From positions 1 through 64,000 of the forward strand of contig VXVC01000006.1 of the NCBI GenBank assembly GCA_009836625.1: 64,000 nucleotides of DNA. The letters run 5' to 3'. The position numbers and the translations under genes are program-made. This DNA is from Holophagales bacterium (GTDB taxonomy: Bacteria; Acidobacteriota; Thermoanaerobaculia; Multivoradales; Multivoraceae). Under the pieces are notes generated by a model. It worked only from the letters and a program-made list of their open reading frames with translations, did no database searches and was not told the DNA's origin. Each line of letters starts with the position of its first letter. The first letter of the stretch is position 1. Positions 39,527-50,033 of this stretch are shown here, one piece after another.

Positions 39527-40486
39527 TTGACCAACCACAGGGTCGACAGCCTCACCGATTCGATCTACGTCCCTTTCGACGAGGAGGCGTGGGGACGGCT
39601 GCGGGCCGAGACGCCCCTGCCGCTCTCCGAGAAGGAACTGGAGCGGCTGCGCGGCATCAACGAGCAGGTTTCGCTCGAAGAGGTCGCGCAGATCTACCTA
39701 CCGATGTCCAGGCTGCTCAACCTCTACGTCGGCGCCACCCAGGATCTCTACCGGGCCAGCAGCACATTCCTGGGAGGTCTGACGGCCAAGGTGCCCTACA
39801 TCATCGGGATCGGCGGCAGCGTCGCGGTGGGCAAGAGCACGACCGGCCGGATTCTCCGCGAGCTGCTCGCCCGCTGGCCGAACCACCCCCAGGTCGACCT
39901 GGTGACGACCGACGGTTTCCTCCATCCCAACGCGGTCCTGGAAGAGCGCGACCTGATGGAGCGCAAGGGCTTCCCGGAGAGCTTCGACCTGCGCACGCTC
40001 GTGAACTTCGTGCTCCAGGTCAAGTCGGGTGAACGGAAGGTTGCGCATCCGGTGTACTCCCACCATTCGTACGACATCCTGCCCGGCGTCACCGAGGTCG
40101 TCGATCAGCCCGACATCCTGATCCTCGAGGGCCTGAACGTCCTGCAGGCGCGCTCGCAGTCGCCGTCGCGGAACAGCCGGCTCATGCTCTCCGACCTCTT
40201 CGACTTCTCGATCTACGTCGACGCCGAGACGGAGGTCATCGAGCGCTGGTACGTCGAGCGCTTCCTGACCTTCCGCGACACCGCGTTCCGGGATCCGGAC
40301 GCCTACTTCCACCGCTATGCCAGCCTGAGCGAGAAGGACGCGATCGACACCGCCCGGGGCATCTGGAAGACGATCAATGAACCGAACCTGGTCCAGAACA
40401 TCATGCCGACCCGCGAGCGCGCGGACCTGATCCTGGAGAAGGCGCCCGACCACGCCGTGCGGCGGATCCGGCTGCGCAAGCTCTAG
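39527..40486 (+). CDS. coaA: Type I pantothenate kinase
   Basis: [52 protein letters not shown]; probable TTG start 39527. Confidence 0.93.
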   Translation: MTNHRVDSLTDSIYVPFDEEAWGRLRAETPLPLSEKELERLRGINEQVSLEEVAQIYLPMSRLLNLYVGATQDLYRASSTFLGGLTAKVPYIIGIGGSVAVGKSTTGRILRELLARWPNHPQVDLVTTDGFLHPNAVLEERDLMERKGFPESFDLRTLVNFVLQVKSGERKVAHPVYSHHSYDILPGVTEVVDQPDILILEGLNVLQARSQSPSRNSRLMLSDLFDFSIYVDAETEVIERWYVERFLTFRDTAFRDPDAYFHRYASLSEKDAIDTARGIWKTINEPNLVQNIMPTRERADLILEKAPDHAVRRIRLRKL

Positions 40487-40492
40487 GAAGCG

Positions 40493-42073
40493 CTAGCGGG
40501 ACGGCAGCCAGCTCGGCTCGCGCAAAGCCCCGGTTTCGTCCAGGAGCTCGTCGAGCCGTCCCGACAGCCGATCGAAGAGCGCCTTGAGCTCCAGCACCTC
40601 GCGCGCCCAGTCGTCGCGAGGATTCCGGGCTGCGGAAGCGGCAGCCACCCGGAGTCGGGCCTCGACGTTACCGGCGCCGTGACGGGTGATGAAGCCGCCC
40701 AGGAGATTGCGCCGCTCCTCCGGGTCGGCCTGCACGTCGTAGAGCTCGTAGCGGTCCCAGACGCCGTGGAAGCGCATGAACTTGTAGCGGTCGGTGCGCA
40801 CGCCCAGCACCGTCGGCGTCTGGGGGAAGGCCCGCTCCCAGAAGTACTCGTAGAGGAACGCGTCACGCCACGGCGGCGGCTCGGCGCCCGGGCCCGCCTC
40901 GAGCAGACCGAAGAAGGACCGGCCCTGGACCGTGTCCGGAATCTCCACTCCCGCGGCCTCGAGGAAGGTGGGCGCGAAGTCGAGGTTGACGATCATCTCG
41001 GAGCGTCTGAGACCCCCGGCGCCACCGTCGAGCCACGGCGCCATCACCATCAGCGGCACCCGGATCGACGCCTCGTACATCGTGCGCTTGTCGATCAGAC
41101 CGTGCTCACCGAACTGGAAGCCGTTGTCGGACGTGAACACGAGCAGCGTCTCTTCCAGCAGGTTCCGCTCTTCCAGCGCTCCGACGATCCGGCCCACGCT
41201 GTCGTCGACGCCGCGCATCGTCTCCGCGTAGTCGAGCGCGAACTGCTGGAAGTCGACCGAATTGTCGTACAACCCGTCGACTCCATGCCAACTCCGTCGC
41301 TGCGCCTCGACCCAGTTCGGCTTGCCGTCGTAGTTCTCGTGCCGGTTCGGCATCGTCGCCGGCGGCGGATAGCGCCGGCCGGCGTAGCTGCCGAGGTGCC
41401 GTTCCGCCGGCCGGAACGGCGCATGCACCGCCTTGTGCGACACGTAGAGCAGGAAGGGTTCTTCTGATCCCGCTCGGGCCGCCAGGAAGTCCAGCGCATA
41501 GTCGGTGATCAGGTCCGTCGTGTACCCCTGCCGCGGCACCTTCTCACCGTCGATGTTGAAGGTCTGGTTGTAGTAGAGGCCCTGTCCCGGAAACGAGACC
41601 CAGCGGTCGAATCCGGGCCGAGGCTCGTCCGACGTGCCGCCCATGTGCCACTTGCCGACGAAGGCGGTCCGGTAGCCGGCGCGCTGGAGTTCCTGCGGAA
41701 ATGTCGGCGTCTCCGGATCCAACCGTGTGCGGTTGTCGAGCACACCGTGCCGGTGGGCGTACTGCCCGGTGAGGATCGAAGCGCGGCTCGGCGAGCACAA
41801 CGACGTGGTCACGAAGGCGTTCTCGAACAGCACGCCGCGCTCGATCAGGCGGTCGAGGTGAGGCGTCTCGAGGAAGGCGTGGCCGAGCGCGGACGCGGCG
41901 TCAAAGCGCTGGTCGTCGATCAGGATGAAGACGATGTTCGGCCGCTCGGCCGCCCGCGCGGGCCCCGTCGCCGGCAAGGCCACTCCGCACACCGCGAGCA
42001 GGACCGCTCCAAGGCCCGGAAAGCGCGCGGGTCCACGCCTTGGTCGCTTCGTCGTCATCGTGTTTTCCTTCAT
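40493..42073 (-). CDS. Sulfatase (type I, FGly motif)
   Basis: IVFILIDDQRFDA, TTSLCSPSRASILTGQYAHRHG canonical CxPxR, GKWHMGG. Confidence 0.92.
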   Translation of the reverse strand: MKENTMTTKRPRRGPARFPGLGAVLLAVCGVALPATGPARAAERPNIVFILIDDQRFDAASALGHAFLETPHLDRLIERGVLFENAFVTTSLCSPSRASILTGQYAHRHGVLDNRTRLDPETPTFPQELQRAGYRTAFVGKWHMGGTSDEPRPGFDRWVSFPGQGLYYNQTFNIDGEKVPRQGYTTDLITDYALDFLAARAGSEEPFLLYVSHKAVHAPFRPAERHLGSYAGRRYPPPATMPNRHENYDGKPNWVEAQRRSWHGVDGLYDNSVDFQQFALDYAETMRGVDDSVGRIVGALEERNLLEETLLVFTSDNGFQFGEHGLIDKRTMYEASIRVPLMVMAPWLDGGAGGLRRSEMIVNLDFAPTFLEAAGVEIPDTVQGRSFFGLLEAGPGAEPPPWRDAFLYEYFWERAFPQTPTVLGVRTDRYKFMRFHGVWDRYELYDVQADPEERRNLLGGFITRHGAGNVEARLRVAAASAARNPRDDWAREVLELKALFDRLSGRLDELLDETGALREPSWLPSR

Positions 42074-42084
42074 CTCAGCTCTCC

Positions 42085-42999
42085 TCACCGGGTTTGCCCC
42101 AGGCCGACCTCGGCCAGTTCCTCCGGATCGTAGTTCCAGCGCCGGTAGTTCCACATCCATTGCTCCGGCCGCGCCCGCACCCTTCGTTCGATCGCCGAAG
42201 CGATCCGCTGCGACAACTCGACCGGATCCCGCGAGCCGCCGGGCCGGCGCAGCATCTCGCTCTCCAGACGGTACGAGAAAGGTCCCTCGCGGAGGCAGAA
42301 GGCCGCGATCAGCGGACAGTCGAGCCTGGCCGCCAGCGCCGCGGGGCCGCCGACGAACTCGGTGCGGCGGCCCAGGAAGTCGACCTCCGGCCCGCGCCGC
42401 TGGTCCGGCCTCTGGTCGACGACCATGATCAACGTCTCCCGCCGCTTGAGACAGCTCAGCATGTCCCGCAGGAGAGAGGTCCGGCCGCTCCAGATCACCC
42501 GGACCCCGGCCCGGGCGCGCATCCGCTCCACGAAGGCCGACGCCGCCCTGGCCCGCGATGGCTTCGCCACCGCGCACACCCGCGACGGGGAGGCGCGGAC
42601 CGTACTCTGCGCCAGCAGTTCCCAGGCGCCCAGGTGGCCGGTGACCAGCACCTGACCGCGCCCATGTCCCTCGACCTCGGCCATCAGTTGCCTCAGCTCG
42701 TCAAAGCCATCCATCGACGCGACGTCGAGCCGCTTCCGGTCGAAACTGATCCTCACCGTCTCGAGCGCCGCGACGATCTGGTGCCGCACGCAACGCCATT
42801 CCAGATCGCGCGCCTCCGGCGACCCCGGAGGCAGCCCCAGCACGACCGCCAGGTTCCTCCGCATCAGCCGGACGTCCCGCGGCGTCACCCCCCGCAGATG
42901 CGCCAGCAGGCCGGAGACAGGCCCGAACAATGCCGCCGGTAGCAGGCGGATCAGCCAGGAAACGGCATGGAGAAAGGCCCCGGTCGTGCGATCGGTCAT
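42085..42999 (-). CDS. Lipid A biosynthesis lauroyl/myristoyl acyltransferase-like (LpxL/HtrB)
   Basis: VTGHLGAWELL (HX4E), MRRNLAVVLGL, VVDQRPDQRRGPEVDFLGRRTEFVGGPAALA. Confidence 0.88.
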   Translation of the reverse strand: MTDRTTGAFLHAVSWLIRLLPAALFGPVSGLLAHLRGVTPRDVRLMRRNLAVVLGLPPGSPEARDLEWRCVRHQIVAALETVRISFDRKRLDVASMDGFDELRQLMAEVEGHGRGQVLVTGHLGAWELLAQSTVRASPSRVCAVAKPSRARAASAFVERMRARAGVRVIWSGRTSLLRDMLSCLKRRETLIMVVDQRPDQRRGPEVDFLGRRTEFVGGPAALAARLDCPLIAAFCLREGPFSYRLESEMLRRPGGSRDPVELSQRIASAIERRVRARPEQWMWNYRRWNYDPEELAEVGLGQTR

Positions 43000-43043
43000 G
43001 TGGGGTACAGAGTGTAGATGGGGACGGTGTACTATGCCGGCTC

Positions 43044-43298
43044 TTGAGCGAACAACCAGACCCTTCCGGCTACTGGCGGGCGAATCTGCGGTTGATGGCG
43101 ATCCTGCTCGCCGTGTGGTTCGTCTGTTCCTACGTCCTCGGCATCTTCCTGGTCGAGCCGCTGAATGGCACCCGAATCGGCGGCTTTCCGCTCGGGTTCT
43201 GGTTCGCGCACCAGGGGTCGATCTACGTCTTCATCGTCCTGATCCTCGTCTACGCGGCGATGATGGACCGTCTCGACCGTCGCTACGGCGTCGACTGA
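43044..43298 (+). CDS. DUF4212-type small subunit of sodium/solute symporter
   Basis: TTG start 43044 (LSEQPDPSGYWRANLRLMAILLAVWFVCSYVLGIFLVEPLN...GFWFAHQGSIYVFIVLILVYAAMMDRLDRRYGVD); directly precedes the symporter. Confidence 0.85.
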   Translation: MSEQPDPSGYWRANLRLMAILLAVWFVCSYVLGIFLVEPLNGTRIGGFPLGFWFAHQGSIYVFIVLILVYAAMMDRLDRRYGVD

Positions 43299-43328
43299 GC
43301 CGGTCGCAGACGCCCGCCGACCCTCGCG

Positions 43329-45026
43329 ATGAACGTTCAGGCCTGGACCTACCTGATCGTCACCGCGACCTTCGCGCTCTACATCGGCATCGCCTGGTGG
43401 AGCCGCGTCAGGACGACATCCGGCTTCTACGTCGCCGGTCGCGGCGTGCCGGCCGTGGCCAATGGCATGGCGACCGGCGCCGACTGGATGAGCGCGGCCT
43501 CCTTCATCTCGATGGCGGGCCTCATCTCCTTCATGGGCTACACCGGCACGATCTACCTGATGGGCTGGACCGGCGGCTACGTCCTGCTGGCGCTCCTGCT
43601 TGCCCCATACCTCCGCAAGTACGGCAAGTTCACGACCTCGGAGTTCGTCGGCGACCGCTACTACTCCGACGCGGCCCGGCTGGTGGCGGCCGGCTGCACG
43701 ATCTTCGTCTCCTTCACCTACATCGCCGGCCAGATGCGCGGCGTCGGGGTCGTGTTCTCGCGCTTCCTGGAAGTCGAGGTCCACTGGGGCGTGATCATCG
43801 GCGTCGTCATCGTCTTCTTCTACGCCGTGCTCGGCGGCATGCGGGGCATCACCTACACCCAGGTCGCGCAGTACTGCGTCCTGATCGTCGCCTTCCTGAT
43901 TCCGGCCGCGGCCATCTCCTGGAAGATCACGGGAAATCCGATTCCGCAGTTCGGGTTCGGCGGCACGGTTCAGGAAGGCCAGCAGGCCGGCGTCTTCCTG
44001 CTCGAGGCACTGGACGCGCTGCACCGGGAACTCCGGTTGCCGGAGTACACCGCCGCCTTCGTGCCGGGCAAGAAGAGCATGATCGACGTGACCGCGATCG
44101 CCCTGGCGCTGATGGTCGGCACCGCCGGGCTTCCTCACGTGCTCGTTCGCTTCTACACCGTGCGCAGCGCCCGCGCGGCGCGCTGGAGCGCGCTCTGGGC
44201 GCTGGTCTTCATCGGCCTGCTCTACACCACGGCGCCCGCGGTCGCCGCCTTCGCCCGCGTCAACCTGATCTCGACCCTCCACAACACGAGCTACAGCGAG
44301 GTGCCGGAGTGGTTCAGGAGCTGGGAGACCACCGGCCTGATCTCCTTCGACGACCAGGACGGCGACGGGGTGATCGACATGTCCGACGGGGCCAACGAGC
44401 TGACCGTCGACCAGGACATCATGGTCCTCGCCAACCCGGAGATCGCCGAGCTGCCGGCGTGGGTGGTCGCCCTTGTCGCCGCCGGCGGACTCGCGGCGGC
44501 GCTGTCGACCGCTGCCGGCCTCCTGCTGGTCATCGCATCGGCCATCTCCCACGACATCGGCAAGTCGATCCTGTGGAAGGACATGAGTTCGCGCAGGGAA
44601 CTCCTGCTCGCGCGCGTGACCGCCTCCGTCGCGGTGGTCGTCGCCGCCTACTTCGGCATCTCGCCGCCCGGCTTCGTCGCGCAAGTGGTCGCGTTCGCCT
44701 TCGGCCTCGCCGCGTCCAGCTTCTTCCCGGTCCTGGTGCTCGGCATCTTCACCCGCAGCACGACGAAGGAGGGAGCGATCGCCGGCATGAGCAGCGGCAT
44801 CCTGTTCACCGGCGCCTACATCGTCTACTTCCGCCTGATCCGGCCGGAAGCGACCGCCGAGGACTGGCTGTTCGGCATCAGCCCCGAGGGCATCGGCGCC
44901 GTTGGCATGCTGATCAACTTCTCCCTGGCGCTTATCGTCAGCCGCTTCACGAAGCCGCCGCCGGCCGAGGTGCAGCAGCTGGTCAGCGAGATCCGGCTTC
45001 CGCGCGAGCGCGCGGCGGACAGCTAG
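43329..45026 (+). CDS. Sodium:solute symporter (VC_2705-like/ActP family)
   Basis: 565 aa; FYVAGRGVPAVANGMATGADWMSAASFISMAGLI; AGLPHVLVRFYTVRSARAAR; GGLAAALSTAAGLLLVIASAISHDI. Confidence 0.93.
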   Translation: MNVQAWTYLIVTATFALYIGIAWWSRVRTTSGFYVAGRGVPAVANGMATGADWMSAASFISMAGLISFMGYTGTIYLMGWTGGYVLLALLLAPYLRKYGKFTTSEFVGDRYYSDAARLVAAGCTIFVSFTYIAGQMRGVGVVFSRFLEVEVHWGVIIGVVIVFFYAVLGGMRGITYTQVAQYCVLIVAFLIPAAAISWKITGNPIPQFGFGGTVQEGQQAGVFLLEALDALHRELRLPEYTAAFVPGKKSMIDVTAIALALMVGTAGLPHVLVRFYTVRSARAARWSALWALVFIGLLYTTAPAVAAFARVNLISTLHNTSYSEVPEWFRSWETTGLISFDDQDGDGVIDMSDGANELTVDQDIMVLANPEIAELPAWVVALVAAGGLAAALSTAAGLLLVIASAISHDIGKSILWKDMSSRRELLLARVTASVAVVVAAYFGISPPGFVAQVVAFAFGLAASSFFPVLVLGIFTRSTTKEGAIAGMSSGILFTGAYIVYFRLIRPEATAEDWLFGISPEGIGAVGMLINFSLALIVSRFTKPPPAEVQQLVSEIRLPRERAADS

Positions 45027-47224
45027 GGCCCGGACGCCAGCGCCGCCAGGCGTTCGCGGAGGGTCGAGTAGCGCCGCAGGTCGGAGGCCTCCTCGACAGC
45101 CTTCTGGAGCGCCCATTTCTGGCCGACGATGACGACGAGCTGCCGGCCGCGAGTGATTGCCGTGTAGAGCAGGTTGCGGCGCAGCATGACGTAGTGATGG
45201 GTCGAGATCGGCACGACGACCGCCGGGTACTCGGAGCCCTGCGATTTGTGGACGGTGACCGCGTAGGCCAGCATGAGTCGGTCCAGGTCGCTGAAGCGGT
45301 ACTCGACGGGTCGGCCGTCGAAGACGATCGTCATCTTCTCCGCGCCGGGATCGATCGACTGGATGCGGCCCAGGTCGCCGTTGAAGACGTCCTTGTCGTA
45401 GTCGTTCTCGGTCTGCATCACCTTGTCGCCGGCTCGGTACCTCCAGCCGAAACGCTCGACCTCGACGGCGCCTGACTCCGGCGCCGGGTTGAGAACCGCC
45501 TGCAAGGTGACGTTCAGCGTGCGCACGCCGAGGGGGCCGCGATTCATCGGCGACAGGACCTGGACGTCCCGGACCGGGTCGAGACCGAAGCGGCGGCCGA
45601 TCCGCCCGGCGACGATCTCCACGACCTTGCGCTGACCGTCCTCGGCATCGTCGGCGGGCACGAAGTAGAAGTCGCTCAGTTCATCCCTCGCGGACTCCAG
45701 CTCGGGCAGGTAGCCCTGGTTCACCCGGTGGGCATTGCGCACAATGCGGCTGTTATCGGCCTGGCGGAAGATCTCCCGGAGACGCGCCACCGGGATGGCG
45801 CCTGAGTCGATCAGGTCCCGCAGCACCTGCCCCGGGCCGACCGACGGCAACTGGTCCGCGTCGCCGATGAGCAGCAGCGATCCCTCCGCCGGCAGCGCCT
45901 GGAGCAGGGCCGCCATCAGCTCGACATCGACCATCGAGGACTCGTCGACCACCAGCAGCCCGCAATCGAGCGGACGCAGGCGGCCACGCCGGAAGGCGCC
46001 GCTCGACGGGTCGATCTCGAGCAGCCGGTGGATCGTCTTCGCTGAGTGGCCGGTGCTTTCGGCCAGCCTCTTCGCCGCGCGGCCGGTTGGGGCGCAGAGC
46101 GCGCAAGTCACGTTGCGGGCCTTCAGGATCTGGAGCAAGGCGTTGACCAGGGTGGTCTTGCCGACTCCCGGACCGCCGGTGATCACGGCGACGCGCGAGC
46201 GCAGGCTCGTCTCGACCGCCGCGCGCTGGGTCGGCGCGAGGGTCACGTCGAGGCGCTTCTCCACCCACGCCAGCGCTTTACCGGCATCGATGTCCGCCCA
46301 GGGCGGCGCCTCGGCCCGGAGGACTTCGCCCAGCCGGCGGGTGATCGCGCGCTCGGCCGACAGCAGCGGCGGCAGAAAGACGGCCTCTTCGCCGTTCAGG
46401 CGCGTGGCGACCAGCCGTCCCGCCTGCAGCTCGTCCGACAGCGCGGTGACGAGGATCTCCTCCGGAATCTTCAACAGCTCCTGCGCCTGCTCGAGGAGCT
46501 CGTCTCGCGGCAGGCCGCAGTGTCCGGCGCCCCGCGCCTGTTCCAGCGTGTAGCCGAGGCCGGCGCGGGCACGCGGCAAGCCCTCGGGGTCCTTGCCCAG
46601 ACTCGCGCCGATGCTGTCGGCGATCCGGAAACCGATCCCCCGGATGTCCCTCGCCAGCCGGTACGGGTCCTCGGTGAGCAAGGTCGCGGCGTCAGCTCCG
46701 TAGGTTCGGTAGATACGAGCGGCCCGCGAGGAGCCGAGACCGTGAGTCTGCAGGAAGACCATGATCTCCCGTACCGCCTTCTGGTCCTTGAAGCCCTCGC
46801 TCAGGCGCCTGGCGCGCTTCGGGCCGATACCCGGAACCTCCTTCAGACGCTCCGGCTCGTTCTCGATGACCTCGAAGACGTCTTCGCCAAACGCCTTCAC
46901 CAGGCGTTTCGCCATCTTCGGCCCAACGCCATGCACCCTTCCAGATCCGAGGTAGCGCCGGATCCCGTCGAGCGAATCCGGCGGCGACACGGCGAGCCGG
47001 TCGGCCCGAAACTGGACACCGTGGTTCGGATCGTTCTTCCAGGCGCCGGCAGCCCGGATCGTCTCCCCCTGCGAAACGAGGGGCAGTCGGCCGACCACCG
47101 TCGCCGGCTGGAAGCTACCCCGTACGCGAACGCGAAGCACCGCGAATCCGTTCTCCGGATTGTGGAAGACGACCCGCTCGACGACCCCGGAGAGCGCCTC
47201 GCGATCTTCGGCCGGCCTGGTCAT
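45023..47224 (-). CDS. recD2: RecD2-type ATP-dependent DNA helicase
   Basis: LSGVVERVVFHNPENGFAVLRV, VPGIGPKRARRLSEGF, VITGGPGVGKTTLVNALL, LLVVDESSMVDVELM, AYAVTVHKSQGSEYPAVVVP. Confidence 0.93.
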   Translation of the reverse strand: MTRPAEDREALSGVVERVVFHNPENGFAVLRVRVRGSFQPATVVGRLPLVSQGETIRAAGAWKNDPNHGVQFRADRLAVSPPDSLDGIRRYLGSGRVHGVGPKMAKRLVKAFGEDVFEVIENEPERLKEVPGIGPKRARRLSEGFKDQKAVREIMVFLQTHGLGSSRAARIYRTYGADAATLLTEDPYRLARDIRGIGFRIADSIGASLGKDPEGLPRARAGLGYTLEQARGAGHCGLPRDELLEQAQELLKIPEEILVTALSDELQAGRLVATRLNGEEAVFLPPLLSAERAITRRLGEVLRAEAPPWADIDAGKALAWVEKRLDVTLAPTQRAAVETSLRSRVAVITGGPGVGKTTLVNALLQILKARNVTCALCAPTGRAAKRLAESTGHSAKTIHRLLEIDPSSGAFRRGRLRPLDCGLLVVDESSMVDVELMAALLQALPAEGSLLLIGDADQLPSVGPGQVLRDLIDSGAIPVARLREIFRQADNSRIVRNAHRVNQGYLPELESARDELSDFYFVPADDAEDGQRKVVEIVAGRIGRRFGLDPVRDVQVLSPMNRGPLGVRTLNVTLQAVLNPAPESGAVEVERFGWRYRAGDKVMQTENDYDKDVFNGDLGRIQSIDPGAEKMTIVFDGRPVEYRFSDLDRLMLAYAVTVHKSQGSEYPAVVVPISTHHYVMLRRNLLYTAITRGRQLVVIVGQKWALQKAVEEASDLRRYSTLRERLAALASGP

Positions 47225-47364
47225 GGCGGGCCGGCACCCCGCATCCTTCTCACGGGACACAGCTTACGCCCGATCGGTCGAGACACGCGCGGCACCGCCG
47301 ATCGGTGACACAATCACCGCCCTTCCCCCTCCGCTCTCAGCGAAGCTCCAGGAGCTCACCCAAG

Positions 47365-48009
47365 ATGACCGACACCTGCCAGTTCGACTGCCTCGTGCTG
47401 AACGCCTCCGATCCCGCTGCCGCCGCCGACTGGTATGCGCGGCACTTCGGCGGCGAACTCCTGGCAAGCGCGGACGGCGCCGCCGCCCGCTTCCGGGCCG
47501 GCAACGGCACGGCGGACCTCCACTGGCGCGGCGCCGAGACTCCCGGCCCCAGCATCGGCACCGGACTCGATCACTCGGGCTGGTCCGTCAACAATCTGGA
47601 CGATCTCCACGCCGCGATGCTCGCCGATGGCGCTACGGAGTTCTGGGAACCCCGGCACTTCGGGCCGGCGAAGCTCTACATCTCCTTCGTGACGGATCCC
47701 TGGGGCGCGAAGATCGAGCTCCTCGAGGACGCGAAGCACCCGGGCTTCCACCACGTCCACATCCTGGGACCGGACTGCGAGGAGGACCGGGCCTGGCTGC
47801 TGGAACACGTCCCCGGTCCGGCCGAGACCTTCAAGGACGTCCTGCTCGCCGTCAACTACGGCACGATGCGGGTGCTGTTCCGGCAGACGGACGACGAACT
47901 GGAGCCGACGGCGGGTCGGGCGATCGACCATCTCGCGTGGACTTCGGCCGCGGGCGGCGGGCGCCATACCAGCCCGACCGGCGTCGACATCCGGGTGCGG
48001 GGGACCTGA
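47365..48009 (+). CDS. VOC family (glyoxalase-like) protein
   Basis: MTDTCQFDCLVLNASDPAAAADWYARHFGGELL...; GHSGWSV-like and GAKIELLED segments; SD CAGGAG. Confidence 0.8.
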   Translation: MTDTCQFDCLVLNASDPAAAADWYARHFGGELLASADGAAARFRAGNGTADLHWRGAETPGPSIGTGLDHSGWSVNNLDDLHAAMLADGATEFWEPRHFGPAKLYISFVTDPWGAKIELLEDAKHPGFHHVHILGPDCEEDRAWLLEHVPGPAETFKDVLLAVNYGTMRVLFRQTDDELEPTAGRAIDHLAWTSAAGGGRHTSPTGVDIRVRGT

Positions 48010-48020
48010 GCCGCCGGCCC

Positions 48021-49964
48021 GTGAGTCTCTGGCCGCCGCCGCGGCGGGTCGAGGTCCTTGACGCTGCCGATCCCCTGGTCCTGCCGGCGGGCGCACCCGT
48101 TGCGCTCCATGTGACCGGCGCGGGGGCGGAACCGGCGGAGGTCTCGGAGGAACTGGAGTTCGCGCTCGCGGGCCTGCGGCGCGCTCTGGCAACCACGGGG
48201 CAGCAGCTCCTCCCTGCGGGCGCCGGAAACGGCTCCGGCGACGGCATCGCTTGCCGCGTAGCGGTCGACTCGCCAGGCGCGGAGGGAGCCTCCCGAGTCG
48301 ACGTTCCGACCAACGAGAGCTATCGCCTGCGCACAGGCCGGAACGGCATCACCATCCTGGCCGCGACGCCGACGGGCGTGTTCCGGGCGGCCTCCACCCT
48401 GAAGCAGTGGCTCACCTCGCGCGGTCGGCCGGCAGCCGCCGGCTTCGAGGCGCCGGCCACAGACATCGAGGACCGGCCGGACTTCCCCATCCGCGGCGCG
48501 ATGCTCGACGTCAGCCGGAACCGCATGCCGCGAATGGACTACCTGAAGCGTCTCATCGACAGGCTGGCCGACTGGAAGATCAACCACCTCCAGCTCTATG
48601 TCGAACACACCTACGCCTATGCGGACCACGAGGAGGTCTGGCGCAACGCCTCGCCGTTCACCGCCGCGGAGATCCGGGAGCTCGACGCCTGCTGCCGGGA
48701 GCGGTTCATCGAGCTGACGCCGAACCAGAACAGCTTCGGCCACTTCCACCGCTGGCTGATCCACGATCGGTACCGGCCGCTGGCCGAGGTACCCGAGGGC
48801 TTCCAGCATCCCTTCTCCATCGTCCCGGAGCCGTTCAGCCTGTGCGCCACCGACCCACGGGTCCTCGAACTGCTCGAGGGTCTCTACGACGAACTGCTGC
48901 CCCAGTTCGGCAGCCGGCGCTTCAACGTCGGCCTGGACGAGACGTTCGACCTAGGCCGCGGGCGCTCGGCTGAGGCGTGCGAGGAGCGAGGCAAGCCGGC
49001 CGTGTACCTTGACTTCCTGCGCCAGGTCCACGAGCTCGTCACCGAGCGCGACCGGCAGATGCTGTTCTGGGGCGACATCATCCTCGAGCACCCCGAAGTG
49101 ATCGACCAGGTCCCGGAAGACGCGGTCGCGCTGTGCTGGGGCTACGACGCGAGTCACCCCTTCGAGGACCAGTGCGCCCGGCTGGCCGCCTTGGGCCGGG
49201 AGTTCTGGGTGTGCCCGGGGACCAGCAGTTGGCACAGCTTCGGCGGCCGGCTGCAGAACGCCGTCGGCAACCTGGCTCTCGCCGCAACGGCCGGTTCGGT
49301 GGCTGGCGCCCAGGGGCTCCTCATCACCGACTGGGGTGACCACGGACACCTGCAGCCGCCCCTGATCGCCGAGCTGCCGCTTTCCATCGGCGCCGGTTTC
49401 GCGTGGTCGGTCGAGGCGGCGCGCGAAGCGGCAAGCGGCCCCGAGCGGACCGAGGAAGCCTGGCTCGACCACGCTGTCCGCCTGGTCTACGACGGTGACG
49501 AGACGCTGGCTCGCACCGTCATCGATCTCGGCGCCATCGACCTGGACTGCGGCGGCCCGGTGATCAACGGCACCGCTCTCTTCTATCTCCTCCGGTTCAT
49601 CGACGACGACCTCACCCACCGGCGCTTCCGGCGGCTGAGCATCGGCACGCTGCAGCGGACGTACGCCCGGCTGGCGGCCAACAGGGACCGGCTGAACCAG
49701 GTCGAGAGCGATCCGAGTCATGCCGCGCTGGACTGGACATGCCGGATGATGACGTGGTGCTGCCAGTTGGGTGTCGCGCGTCTCGCCGCCGGTCGCGGTT
49801 TGCTGGCCGGCCAGCTCCCAACGAAGGTGCGCGCCACCCTCGGCGCCGACCTCTGCGACATCGCCGGCGACCTCCCCGACGTCTGGCTCGCCACCAGCCG
49901 CGAGGGCGGCCTGCGAGAATCGCAGGACCTCCTGCTGCGAGCGGCGGCCATCCTCGACTCTTGA
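48021..49964 (+). CDS. Glycoside hydrolase family 20-like (beta-N-acetylhexosaminidase superfamily)
   Basis: GTG 48021; DIEDRPDFPIRGAMLDVSRNRMPRMDYLKRLIDRLADWKINHLQLYVEHTYAY; FNVGLDETFDLG (DE pair). Confidence 0.85.
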   Translation: MSLWPPPRRVEVLDAADPLVLPAGAPVALHVTGAGAEPAEVSEELEFALAGLRRALATTGQQLLPAGAGNGSGDGIACRVAVDSPGAEGASRVDVPTNESYRLRTGRNGITILAATPTGVFRAASTLKQWLTSRGRPAAAGFEAPATDIEDRPDFPIRGAMLDVSRNRMPRMDYLKRLIDRLADWKINHLQLYVEHTYAYADHEEVWRNASPFTAAEIRELDACCRERFIELTPNQNSFGHFHRWLIHDRYRPLAEVPEGFQHPFSIVPEPFSLCATDPRVLELLEGLYDELLPQFGSRRFNVGLDETFDLGRGRSAEACEERGKPAVYLDFLRQVHELVTERDRQMLFWGDIILEHPEVIDQVPEDAVALCWGYDASHPFEDQCARLAALGREFWVCPGTSSWHSFGGRLQNAVGNLALAATAGSVAGAQGLLITDWGDHGHLQPPLIAELPLSIGAGFAWSVEAAREAASGPERTEEAWLDHAVRLVYDGDETLARTVIDLGAIDLDCGGPVINGTALFYLLRFIDDDLTHRRFRRLSIGTLQRTYARLAANRDRLNQVESDPSHAALDWTCRMMTWCCQLGVARLAAGRGLLAGQLPTKVRATLGADLCDIAGDLPDVWLATSREGGLRESQDLLLRAAAILDS

Positions 49965-50033
49965 TCGCAAGGCAGGCGCGATCTAGCCTCCGGAGCGACC
50001 TGATCCACCACGCGTGCCCGAGGAGAAGAACAA

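Noticed and set aside
43032-45116. 694-aa minus-strand ORF opposite the symporter
   Set aside because: Low-complexity Arg/Gly/Asp/Glu-rich shadow frame; the plus-strand symporter has clear TM family motifs.
47160-48020. N-terminal extension of the GH20-like ORF
   Set aside because: Overlaps the VOC gene in another frame; GTG 48021 is the sensible start.
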